Part shown: positions 1 through 11,400 of the stretch, piece after piece
How positions within the stretch are numbered: position 1 is the stretch's first letter
Layout of the letters: each line of letters starts with the position of its first letter
Assembly: GCA_012656075.1 (NCBI GenBank)
Contig: JAAKBF010000360.1
Span: 1 to 64,000 of the forward strand
DNA length: 64,000 nucleotides
Reading direction: 5' to 3'
Source of the DNA: Phytophthora hibernalis
Lineage: Eukaryota; Oomycota; Peronosporomycetes; Peronosporales; Peronosporaceae
Translations under genes and position numbers: made by a program
Notes under the pieces: model-generated
The model's database searches: none
Told to the model about the DNA's origin: nothing
What the model saw: the letters and a program-made list of their open reading frames with translations, nothing else

Positions 1-262
1 AACCCTAAACCCTAAACCCTAAACCCTAAACCCTAAACCCTAAACCCTAAACCCTAAACCCTAAACCCTAAACCCTAAACCCTAAACCCTAAACCCTAAA
101 CCCTAAACCCTAAACCCTAAACCCTAAACCCTAAACCCTAAACCCTAAACCCTAAATCCTAAACCCTAAGCCCTAAACCCTAAACCCTAAACCCTAAACC
201 CTAAACCCTAAACCCTAAACCCTAAACCCTAAACCCTAAACCCTAAACCCTAAACCCTAACC
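1..262. repeat. Telomere, (CCCTAAA)n
   Basis: About 37 head-to-tail copies of the heptamer CCCTAAA start at base 1, with the C-rich strand reading 5' to 3' into the chromosome, as expected at a left chromosome end. This is the plant-type repeat (TTTAGGG on the other strand), also used by oomycetes. Near 150-172 there are single-base variants (CCTAAAT and CCCTAAG types), after which canonical repeats resume. The tract ends at about 262 in a degenerate CCCTAACCCC. Confidence 0.97.
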
Positions 263-264
263 CC

Positions 265-412
265 TTATACACTCCTATTCATAATTTCTACCTTATAACC
301 CTCCACAACTACACTACATACACATCAACTATTTTTAAATTACGCATACTCTTCTCATATTCAACCTGTACCTTATCTCACATTCTTTTTTATCACGCAT
401 ACTTCTATAGAT
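265..412 (+). repeat. Subtelomeric direct repeat, copy A
   Basis: About 147 bp next to the telomere, nearly identical to 2164-2310. It includes the shared run around ATTTCTACCTTATAACCCTC. The differences are small substitutions and short indels. Confidence 0.85.
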
Positions 413-2163
413 ACATAACATTACATTCATTTTGTATCACATTTATATTCACTCAATTTCTCTCTATTCACTTTTTAAAATTCCATCCACTCAAAATACA
501 ATCACCCAACATTTAAATTCACTTTTTAACATACTTCTTTACTCTTTACTAAATAATATTCATATAAAACCTACTTTTTACATCCACATCCTATCGCTAA
601 TTTTTACATATACTATTCTACTACCACAATTCCTCCGTCTATTTATTTACTCACTATCCATATTCACCTATTTTCACTCCCATTTACACTTTACCAACTA
701 TCCTCTTCTATAACCTTATTTCATCCACTCTAATTACATTTACTCAACAATCACTCACTCATATCTCTCATTTAACAATATCCATCCACTCACCCATCTA
801 CAACTACACTACGTAAATCTTCCATCTTTCCTCTTTTTATTAATCAACCTCCTCTTATACCCAACATCCACCTACCTTCACATTTTACATTTTTATATAT
901 ACTTCTTTCACCTACAATTCCACCTAATTTTTATTCATTCACCATTCATATTCACTTACATATTACCACTTTATTTCCCTTTTTCTAAACCACTTCTTTC
1001 AACCCATAATAATTCAATCTTATTATTCCTACCAACCAACCCTCCACATCTACACAAAACTAACATAATTTTTCCCATATATAAATTTAAAATCACTACC
1101 TACACACAAACTTCACCTATCGTTACAACAACAACGACAACAACTTATTCCTCTCCACTCTACATACCTAACATTCACTTCTACCCGTCATTCTCTCACC
1201 ATTTTAACCTTCTTACATTTTACTCTCATTAACATAAAAACATAAATAACATTATCTTCCTGTTTTCATTACATTTCTTTTACCATTCAAACCCACTCAA
1301 CATTCACTTCCTTTCCCATGAATCAAATTCCATCCACTTAAAAACATTTACTCATATTTTCATATTCACTAAAATACCCCTCTCTCTTAATTTATATAGC
1401 ACTCATACTCACTTACATCCAACGTCTACCAACTCTCCATTTCTTCTTTTACATATTATCTACAACCACCTTTCCCTCCACTTTTATTTCACTCACCATC
1501 CATATCCACCCATATTCTACTCCAACTTTCTTTCTCTTTACTTAATATCATCTTCTATAACCCAATTCCAATACATTTACACAACATGCACACCCTCTTT
1601 ATTTATCACTATCCTCCAACTCACGTTCCACAACTACACTACATCAACTTACTCATCTCTCCTCTTTCATCACTCAACCTCGTCTTACACCCCACATCCG
1701 CCTACATTCACATGTTTCATTTACGTATCTCTACATCCAATACTAAACATTAATTTCTCATTTCGTTCCTTCACCATCCATACTAACTCGCATTTCCCTC
1801 CCATGCTTCTCCTTCAATCCTTTTTAATACAATTAAACTTCCACCTAACATTACACATTCACACAAACTACACACTCATTTAAAAATTCCACCAACTCTC
1901 TCTTCACAACTACACTACATCACGATACTTCTGTCTCATCTATTTTTCTTCAACCCCAATCCACACCCAACCTCCACTAACCCTCACATTATACGGTTTA
2001 TACGTATATTCCTCTACACCTTCATACTAAACATTCAATCCCACCTTTATTCTCTTATCATCCATACCTTTTAATCATATCCACCATTTACTTTTTATCA
2101 ACTCCCATTTACACAACTCCATACACACCAATCACAAATCTTGACATTCCACTATATCACATA

Positions 2164-2310
2164 ATACACTCCTATTTATAATTTCTACCTTATAACCCTC
2201 CACAACTACACTACATACACATCAACTATTTTTAAATTACGCATACTCTACTCTCATTCAACCTGTACCTTATCCCACATTCTTTTTATCACGCATACTT
2301 CTCTACATAC
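2164..2310 (+). repeat. Subtelomeric direct repeat, copy B
   Basis: Second copy of the block at 265-412, about 1.9 kb away in the same orientation. The G-poor composition stops abruptly just after it, so it marks the inner edge of the subtelomeric block. Confidence 0.85.
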
Positions 2311-2439
2311 TAGTAAAACGATGCATTATGCCTCGTTTTGGACCAGTCGGCAACAAAAGGGTTACTTGTCCTCTTGACTGCCCCCACACAGACACAAGCG
2401 TAGCCCCCAGGTCGTCACCTGGTTTCGAACCATAGACAA

Positions 2440-2540
2440 CACAGATCACGCTTGCATGAGAGTTTTGCGCGAGTCAGCGCCTTCGTCATTAGATCTGCCG
2501 GTTTGCCTTGTGTACGCACATACTCAAAGCAACATGACGC
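2440..2540 (-). pseudogene. Copia-type RNase H C-terminal scrap
   Basis: Read on the - strand, this short stretch gives EYVRTQGKPADLMTKAL, which matches the conserved end of Ty1/Copia RNase H (a motif of the type LEYV.T..Q.AD..TKAL). The sequence to the right, which should hold the rest of RNase H, is not readable in one frame. This is a decayed remnant of a retrotransposon lying between the subtelomere and the tandem array. Confidence 0.6.
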
Positions 2541-3533
2541 CCGTCTCCCACGCGTCCTTCCGTGCATGAAGCTGAATGCCCACCGCTATTTGTGCGAGTC
2601 ATTGACATCTTCACTCTCGAAGACTAAATCATCACTGCATAACTCCAGCATCTGAAAACACAAATACAGCACGAACAGCCGACGGTTGCTCTCACCGACG
2701 CACGTCCCCACGCAATTACATCTCAGAAGCATACACAACATCAGCCACCCTACGCAAATCCAGCCACTTAACAGCAACTTTCTCGTTATCAAACTGCCCT
2801 ACAGTACTACCTCGTACAGGCCTAGCAAAGCTTTCCTCTCAGCGGTTGGAATACGTGGCACCCGTCGTTGAAGTGCAGGTTGCGCTCTCGGTTATCCACC
2901 GTATCTGCCAGAACTTCCGTTGGTAACCCTTCCAGACTCAACGCAACCTTGACACGCGGCACCTCGGAGCCGTGCTTGGCGCACTGCGAGTGTTCAAGCC
3001 CTGCATCAAATTAAAAAATCTACCAATTAGATCGTTTGTGGTATTTGTGATAAACTTTGACGTATTTGTGGGTAGCAGTGATAAAGATCCGGGTTGCGTT
3101 GGCAGGCGGGATGCCGGGCGAGTCTATTGATGCTTGTTTCCGTGGCACTTGAACTTTCGAGTGTGTTTGTGGATTCAGGTGATAGGTGAGGACTCCAACT
3201 AGCCATTCGCCACCCGTAAGGGTCTAAGGACCAAGGCATCCTCAACCGATCGCTCTGCACATTACACAGCTTAATGTGCAACAACCCAGTATTTCATTAG
3301 ACGTCTCCTAATGCACACCACGAGCAGCAGCCACTGTGTTAGCAGTTAGCTGTGTCTCAACGCACTTGGTGAAAATGAAAATGACACCGGCGTCAAGCAA
3401 ATCCTAGCTAAATCCTACGACCGCCGAGCCGAGATCCATGTTGGATTTGATAGGCACCTCCCTAAATTAATACGAGAGATTAAGTCAAAATGCCACGAAT
3501 AGGAAATGCCAAACTGTCAATTCGGAAACCATA
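2541..3533. other. Unassigned sequence between subtelomere and array
   Basis: About 1 kb of mixed composition. The part next to 2540 is probably more of the same decayed retroelement. From about 3000 to the array edge I recognise nothing: open frames are short, lack supported starts and show no motif. The array begins abruptly at 3534. Confidence 0.5.
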
Positions 3534-4428
3534 ACATTACGGCAGGATGGCAGGACTTCGGTACTGGAGATGCTGGTGGTTCCGGGAAATATCGGATACA
3601 GCAACTCGTCAACCAAAATCTTCCACCAATTCAAGCCTCTCGTAAAGACTCCAGAGGTCAATCTGAAGGTCAGGATATGCTGTTGGGTCGACAGGTTGAA
3701 CAGTGTGGATAGCATTCCAGAAAATGTCGGCAGCAGCAATCTGCACAAACGGACGGTCCTCAGCGTGCCACGGGATTTCGAGGAATCGAATTTCTTGATG
3801 CCGCACAGGAGCAAGAGGCAAAATTCGCAGCACCGCCTGGCCGAGCAGTCTGTCTACCGCACGCTGAGAGTCGGCATCGAGAGCGGCACTACCAAAGCTC
3901 ACCGCATCCGCGACCACAAAACGTGGTCCTGCTCGTTGCGGCGACACAAAACCGCTAGGCAAGCAAACCCTTCGCCCCGGACTGGACGATCAGAGAACTT
4001 GAACAGCAGCGCCGCACGAACTTCGGGAATCATAGCGAAGAATTCACGACAATAGCGGTCGCATCCTGCAATGCTTCTGTTCAGAAACTCCACCTCGACA
4101 ATAAGGCGCGGACGGACGGGTAGCTCACCAATCGACGAGACACAGTGGCCGAAAAGCGTTATCCGGCCGACGTACGACGAGCTGCTGTGTCCCGGAAGCC
4201 GCAGCTCCATGTTCCCTCCACCGGCATATAAAACTTGCTCATTGGCAGCCGCATAGCTGCGCGTACTCGACCATGTTGAGAAAGAAATGGGAAAGGGCTT
4301 ACCTGTAGTTATGGTCAATATTTTGGCTTGCACAAAAACATGGAGCTGTAATGACATTACGGCAGGATGGCAGGACTTCGGTACTGGAGATGCTGGTGGT
4401 TCCGGGAATTATCGGATACAGCAACTCG

Positions 4429-5178
4429 TCAACCAAAATCTTCCACCAATTCAAGCCTCTCGTAAAGACTCCAGAGGTCAATCTGAAGGTCAGGATATGC
4501 TGTTGGGTCGACAGGTTGAACAGTGTGGATAGCATTCCAGAAAATGTCGGCAGCAGCAATCTGCACAAACGGACGGTCCTCAGCGTGCCACGGGATTTCG
4601 AGGAATCGAATTTCTTGATGCCGCACAGGAGCAAGAGGCAAAATTCGCAGCACCGCCTGGCCGAGCAGTCTGTCTACCGCACGCTGAGAGTCGGCATCGA
4701 GAGCGGCACTACCAAAGCTCACCGCATCCGCGACCACAAAACGTGGTCCTGCTCGTTGCGGCGACACAAAACCGCTAGGCAAGCAAACCCTTCGCCCCGG
4801 ACTGGACGATCAGAGAACTTGAACAGCAGCGCCGCACGAACTTCGGGAATCATAGCGAAGAATTCACGACAATAGCGGTCGCATCCTGCAATGCTTCTGT
4901 TCAGAAACTCCACCTCGACAATAAGGCGCGGACGGACGGGTAGCTCACCAATCGACGAGACACAGTGGCCGAAAAGCGTTATCCGGCCGACGTACGACGA
5001 GCTGCTGTGTCCCGGGAAGCCGCAGCTCCATGTTCCCTCCACCGGCATATAAAACTTGCTCATTGGCAGCCGCATAGCTGCGCGTACTCGACCATGTTGA
5101 GAAAGAAATGGGAAAGGGCTTACCTGTAGTTATGGTCAATATTTTGGCTTGCACAAAAACATGGAGCTGTAATGACAT
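4429..5178 (-). CDS. Representative array gene, unknown oomycete-type protein (frame-broken)
   Basis: One of about 36 near-identical genes in the array. On the - strand the ATG at 5178 opens an 18-codon exon ending in ACTACAG; a consensus donor (GTAAGC) starts a 46-nt intron (5078-5123) containing CTCAAC as a plausible branch site and ending in CGCAG. Splicing joins in frame to the ATG-containing frame at 5075. That frame runs to 4719, and protein-like sequence continues one base out of register (through VADAVSFGSAALD) to a TGA at 4429, giving a product of about 235 residues. The break probably lies in the A4 run near 4738 (+ strand) and is shared by all copies. The segment with PRLIVEVEF followed by a helical stretch and AALLFKF loosely resembles Uma2/PD-(D/E)XK nuclease-like folds; this is weak. 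No signal peptide is seen. Function unknown. Confidence 0.5.
5078..5123 (-). other. Predicted 46-nt intron of the array gene
   Basis: Minus-strand GTAAGC donor preceded by CAG, pyrimidine-rich interior, CTCAAC candidate branch site and CGCAG acceptor. Removing it fuses the first exon (ATG at 5178) in frame to the downstream frame that carries the rest of the protein. The same intron is present in the other units. Without splicing, the first exon runs into a different frame that stops after 77 codons. Confidence 0.55.
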
Positions 5179-5249
5179 TACGGCAGGATGGCAGGACTTC
5201 GGTACTGGAGATGCTGGTGGTTCCGGGAATTATCGGATACAGCAACTCG
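5179..5249 (-). other. 71-bp intergenic spacer between array genes
   Basis: Lies between the ATG of one array gene (5178) and the TGA of the next (5250). It contains no clear TATA or FPR element. A TCATTAC at the start codon itself, followed about 10 bases later by CATGTTTTTG, is the nearest thing to an oomycete Inr, which would put the true translation start at the second ATG (5075 in this unit). Confidence 0.4.
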
Positions 5250-8200
5250 TCAACCAAAATCTTCCACCAATTCAAGCCTCTCGTAAAGACTCCAGAGGTC
5301 AATCTGAAGGTCAGGATATGCTGTTGGGTCGACAGGTTGAACAGTGTGGATAGCATTCCAGAAAATGTCGGCAGCAGCAATCTGCACAAACGGACGGTCC
5401 TCAGCGTGCCACGGGATTTCGAGGAATCGAATTTCTTGATGCCGCACAGGAGCAAGAGGCAAAATTCGCAGCACCGCCTGGCCGAGCAGTCTGTCTACCG
5501 CACGCTGAGAGTCGGCATCGAGAGCGGCACTACCAAAGCTCACCGCATCCGCGACCACAAAACGTGGTCCTGCTCGTTGCGGCGACACAAAACCGCTAGG
5601 CAAGCAAACCCTTCGCCCCGGACTGGACGATCAGAGAACTTGAACAGCAGCGCCGCACGAACTTCGGGAATCATAGCGAAGAATTCACGACAATAGCGGT
5701 CGCATCCTGCAATGCTTCTGTTCAGAAACTCCACCTCGACAATAAGGCGCGGACGGACGGGTAGCTCACCAATCGACGAGACACAGTGGCCGAAAAGCGT
5801 TATCCGGCCGACGTACGACGAGCTGCTGTGTCCCGGGAAGCCGCAGCTCCATGTTCCCTCCACCGGCATATAAAACTTGCTCATTGGCAGCCGCATAGCT
5901 GCGCGTACTCGACCATGTTGAGAAAGAAATGGGAAAGGGCTTACCTGTAGTTATGGTCAATATTTTGGCTTGCACAAAAACATGGAGCTGTAATGACATT
6001 ACGGCAGGATGGCAGGACTTCGGTACTGGAGATGCTGGTGGTTCCGGGAATTATCGGATACAGCAACTCGTCACCAAAATCTTCCACCAATTCAAGCCTC
6101 TCGTAAAGACTCCAGAGGTCAATCTGAAGGTCAGGATATGCTGTTGGGTCGACAGGTTGAACAGTGTGGATAGCATTCCAGAAAATGTCGGCAGCAGCAA
6201 TCTGCACAAACGGACGGTCCTCAGCGTGCCACGGGATTTCGAGGAATCGAATTTCTTGATGCCGCACAGGAGCAAGAGGCAAAATTCGCAGCACCGCCTG
6301 GCCGAGCAGTCTGTCTACCGCACGCTGAGAGTCGGCATCGAGAGCGGCACTACCAAAGCTCACCGCATCCGCGACCACAAAACGTGGTCCTGCTCGTTGC
6401 GGCGACACAAAACCGCTAGGCAAGCAAACCCTTCGCCCCGGACTGGACGATCAGAGAACTTGAACAGCAGCGCCGCACGAACTTCGGGAATCATAGCGAA
6501 GAATTCACGACAATAGCGGTCGCATCCTGCAATGCTTCTGTTCAGAAACTCCACCTCGACAATAAGGCGCGGACGGACGGGTAGCTCACCAATCGACGAG
6601 ACACAGTGGCCGAAAAGCGTTATCCGGCCGACGTACGACGAGCTGCTGTGTCCCGGGAAGCCGCAGCTCCATGTTCCCTCCACCGGCATATAAAACTTGC
6701 TCATTGGCAGCCGCATAGCTGCGCGTACTCGACCATGTTGAGAAAGAAATGGGAAAGGGCTTACCTGTAGTTATGGTCAATATTTTGGCTTGCACAAAAA
6801 CATGGAGCTGTAATGACATTACGGCAGGATGGCAGGACTTCGGTACTGGAGATGCTGGTGGTTCCGGGAATTATCGGATACAGCAACTCGTCAACCAAAA
6901 TCTTCCACCAATTCAAGCCTCTCGTAAAGACTCCAGAGGTCAATCTGAAGGTCAGGATATGCTGTTGGGTCGACAGGTTGAACAGTGTGGATAGCATTCC
7001 AGAAAATGTCGGCAGCAGCAATCTGCACAAACGGACGGTCCTCAGCGTGCCACGGGATTTCGAGGAATCGAATCTCTTGATGCCGCACAGGAGCAAGAGG
7101 CAAAATTCGCAGCACCGCCTGGCCGAGCAGTCTGTCTACCGCACGCTGAGAGTCGGCATCGAGAGCGGCACTACCAAAGCTCACCGCATCCGCGACCACA
7201 AAACGTGGTCCTGCTCGTTGCGGCGACACAAAACCGCTAGGCAAGCAAACCCTTCGCCCCGGACTGGACGATCAGAGAACTTGAACAGCAGCGCCGCACG
7301 AACTTCGGGAATCATAGCGAAGAATTCACGACAATAGCGGTCGCATCCTGCAATGCTTCTGTTCAGAAACTCCACCTCGACAATAAGGCGCGGACGGACG
7401 GGTAGCTCACCAATCGACGAGACACAGTGGCCGAAAAGCGTTATCCGGCCGACGTACGACGAGCTGCTGTGTCCCGGGAAGCCGCAGCTCCATGTTCCCT
7501 CCACCGGCATATAAAACTTGCTCATTGGCAGCCGCATAGCTGCGCGTACTCGACCATGTTGAGAAAGAAATGGGAAAGGGCTTACCTGTAGTTATGGTCA
7601 ATATTTTGGCTTGCACAAAAACATGGAGCTGTAATGACATTACGGCAGGATGGCAGGACTTCGGTACTGGAGATGCTGGTGGTTCCGGGAATTATCGGAT
7701 ACAGCAACTCGTCAACCAAAATCTTCCACCAATTCAAGCCTCTCGTAAAGACTCCAGAGGTCAATCTGAAGGTCAGGATATGCTGTTGGGTCGACAGGTT
7801 GAACAGTGTGGATAGCATTCCAGAAAATGTCGGCAGCAGCAATCTGCACAAACGGACGGTCCTCAGCGTGCCACGGGATTTCGAGGAATCGAATTTCTTG
7901 ATGCCGCACAGGAGCAAGAGGCAAAATTCGCAGCACCGCCTGGCCGAGCAGTCTGTCTACCGCACGCTGAGAGTCGGCATCGAGAGCGGCACTACCAAAG
8001 CTCACCGCATCCGCGACCACAAAACGTGGTCCTGCTCGTTGCGGCGACACAAAACCGCTAGGCAAGCAAACCCTTCGCCCCGGACTGGACGATCAGAGAA
8101 CTTGAACAGCAGCGCCGCACGAACTTCGGGAATCATAGCGAAGAATTCACGACAATAGCGGTCGCATCCTGCAATGCTTCTGTTCAGAAACTCCACCTCG

Positions 8201-8456
8201 ACAATAAGGCGCGGACGGACGGGTAGCTCACCAATCGACGAGACACAGTGGCCGAAAAGCGTTATCCGGCCGACGTACGACGAGCTGCTGTGTCCCGGAA
8301 GCCGCAGCTCCATGTTCCCTCCACCGGCATATAAAACTTGCTCATTGGCAGCCGCATAGCTGCGCGTACTCGACCATGTTGAGAAAGAAATGGGAAAGGG
8401 CTTACCTGTAGTTATGGTCAATATTTTGGCTTGCACAAAAACATGGAGCTGTAATG

Positions 8457-11400
8457 ACATTACGGCAGGATGGCAGGACTTCGGTACTGGAGATGCTGGT
8501 GGTTCCGGGAATTATCGGATACAGCAACTCGTCAACCAAAATCTTCCACCAATTCAAGCCTCTCGTAAAGACTCCAGAGGTCAATCTGAAGGTCAGGATA
8601 TGCTGTTGGGTCGACAGGTTGAACAGTGTGGATAGCATTCCAGAAAATGTCGGCAGCAGCAATCTGCACAAACGGACGGTCCTCAGCGTGCCACGGGATT
8701 TCGAGGAATCGAATTTCTTGATGCCGCACAGGAGCAAGAGGCAAAATTCGCAGCACCGCCTGGCCGAGCAGTCTGTCTACCGCACGCTGAGAGTCGGCAT
8801 CGAGAGCGGCACTACCAAAGCTCACCGCATCCGCGACCACAAAACGTGGTCCTGCTCGTTGCGGCGACACAAAACCGCTAGGCAAGCAAACCCTTCGCCC
8901 CGGACTGGACGATCAGAGAACTTGAACAGCAGCGCCGCACGAACTTCGGGAATCATAGCGAAGAATTCACGACAATAGCGGTCGCATCCTGCAATGCTTC
9001 TGTTCAGAAACTCCACCTCGACAATAAGGCGCGGACGGACGGGTAGCTCACCAATCGACGAGACACAGTGGCCGAAAAGCGTTATCCGGCCGACGTACGA
9101 CGAGCTGCTGTGTCCCGGGAAGCCGCAGCTCCATGTTCCCTCCACCGGCATATAAAACTTGCTCATTGGCAGCCGCATAGCTGCGCGTACTCGACCATGT
9201 TGAGAAAGAAATGGGAAAGGGCTTACCTGTAGTTATGGTCAATATTTTGGCTTGCACAAAAACATGGAGCTGTAATGACATTACGGCAGGATGGCAGGAC
9301 TTCGGTACTGGAGATGCTGGTGGTTCCGGGAATTATCGGATACAGCAACTCGTCAACCAAAATCTTCCACCAATTCAAGCCTCTCGTAAAGACTCCAGAG
9401 GTCAATCTGAAGGTCAGGATATGCTGTTGGGTCGACAGGTTGAACAGTGTGGATAGCATTCCAGAAAATGTCGGCAGCAGCAATCTGCACAAACGGACGG
9501 TCCTCAGCGTGCCACGGGATTTCGAGGAATCGAATTTCTTGATGCCGCACAGGAGCAAGAGGCAAAATTCGCAGCACCGCCTGGCCGAGCAGTCTGTCTA
9601 CCGCACGCTGAGAGTCGGCATCGAGAGCGGCACTACCAAAGCTCACCGCATCCGCGACCACAAAACGTGGTCCTGCTCGTTGCGGCGACACAAAACCGCT
9701 AGGCAAGCAAACCCTTCGCCCCGGACTGGACGATCAGAGAACTTGAACAGCAGCGCCGCACGAACTTCGGGAATCATAGCGAAGAATTCACGACAATAGC
9801 GGTCGCATCCTGCAATGCTTCTGTTCAGAAACTCCACCTCGACAATAAGGCGCGGACGGACGGGTAGCTCACCAATCGACGAGACACAGTGGCCGAAAAG
9901 CGTTATCCGGCCGACGTACGACGAGCTGCTGTGTCCCGGGAAGCCGCAGCTCCATGTTCCCTCCACCGGCATATAAAACTTGCTCATTGGCAGCCGCATA
10001 GCTGCGCGTACTCGACCATGTTGAGAAAGAAATGGGAAAGGGCTTACCTGTAGTTATGGTCAATATTTTGGCTTGCACAAAAACATGGAGCTGTAATGAC
10101 ATTACGGCAGGATGGCAGGACTTCGGTACTGGAGATGCTGGTGGTTCCGGGAATTATCGGATACAGCAACTCGTCAACCAAAATCTTCCACCAATTCAAG
10201 CCTCTCGTAAAGACTCCAGAGGTCAATCTGAAGGTCAGGATATGCTGTTGGGTCGACAGGTTGAACAGTGTGGATAGCATTCCAGAAAATGTCGGCAGCA
10301 GCAATCTGCACAAACGGACGGTCCTCAGCGTGCCACGGGATTTCGAGGAATCGAATTTCTTGATGCCGCACAGGAGCAAGAGGCAAAATTCGCAGCACCG
10401 CCTGGCCGAGCAGTCTGTCTACCGCACGCTGAGAGTCGGCATCGAGAGCGGCACTACCAAAGCTCACCGCATCCGCGACCACAAAACGTGGTCCTGCTCG
10501 TTGCGGCGACACAAAACCGCTAGGCAAGCAAACCCTTCGCCCCGGACTGGACGATCAGAGAACTTGAACAGCAGCGCCGCACGAACTTCGGGAATCATAG
10601 CGAAGAATTCACGACAATAGCGGTCGCATCCTGCAATGCTTCTGTTCAGAAACTCCACCTCGACAATAAGGCGCGGACGGACGGGTAGCTCACCAATCGA
10701 CGAGACACAGTGGCCGAAAAGCGTTATCCGGCCGACGTACGACGAGCTGCTGTGTCCCGGGAAGCCGCAGCTCCATGTTCCCTCCACCGGCATATAAAAC
10801 TTGCTCATTGGCAGCCGCATAGCTGCGCGTACTCGACCATGTTGAGAAAGAAATGGGAAAGGGCTTACCTGTAGTTATGGTCAATATTTTGGCTTGCACA
10901 AAAACATGGAGCTGTAATGACATTACGGCAGGATGGCAGGACTTCGGTACTGGAGATGCTGGTGGTTCCGGGAATTATCGGATACAGCAACTCGTCAACC
11001 AAAATCTTCCACCAATTCAAGCCTCTCGTAAAGACTCCAGAGGTCAATCTGAAGGTCAGGATATGCTGTTGGGTCGACAGGTTGAACAGTGTGGATAGCA
11101 TTCCAGAAAATGTCGGCAGCAGCAATCTGCACAAACGGACGGTCCTCAGCGTGCCACGGGATTTCGAGGAATCGAATTTCTTGATGCCGCACAGGAGCAA
11201 GAGGCAAAATTCGCAGCACCGCCTGGCCGAGCAGTCTGTCTACCGCACGCTGAGAGTCGGCATCGAGAGCGGCACTACCAAAGCTCACCGCATCCGCGAC
11301 CACAAAACGTGGTCCTGCTCGTTGCGGCGACACAAAACCGCTAGGCAAGCAAACCCTTCGCCCCGGACTGGACGATCAGAGAACTTGAACAGCAGCGCCG

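Larger units (their letters stand above)
263..2310. repeat. AT-rich, G-depleted subtelomere
   Basis: About 2 kb of C, T and A with only a few G per 100 bases on the + strand. No coding gene is supported; long open frames here simply reflect the composition. The segment at about 265-412 recurs at about 2164-2310 with a few changes. The phrase ACAACTACACTAC recurs near 304, 801, 1628, 1906 and 2203, and the text after it is partly alike (for example near 800 and 1628), so the whole block looks like eroded subtelomeric repeats. Confidence 0.85.

Noticed and set aside
432..713. 93-codon open frame in the subtelomere
   Set aside because: Ser/Thr/Ile/Leu-rich translation of G-free DNA; stop codons containing G are simply absent. 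No motif or conserved start.
2405..2440. tRNA-like T-arm text (CACCTGGTTTCGAACC)
   Set aside because: No acceptor stem, D-arm or anticodon arm can be drawn around it; may be a primer-binding-site relic at most.
4351..4875. 174-codon plus-strand open frame repeated in nearly every array unit
   Set aside because: It is antisense to the spliced minus-strand reading, starts at an ATG that only partly overlaps the unit boundary, lacks protein-like composition and has no intron logic; it persists only because the units are identical.
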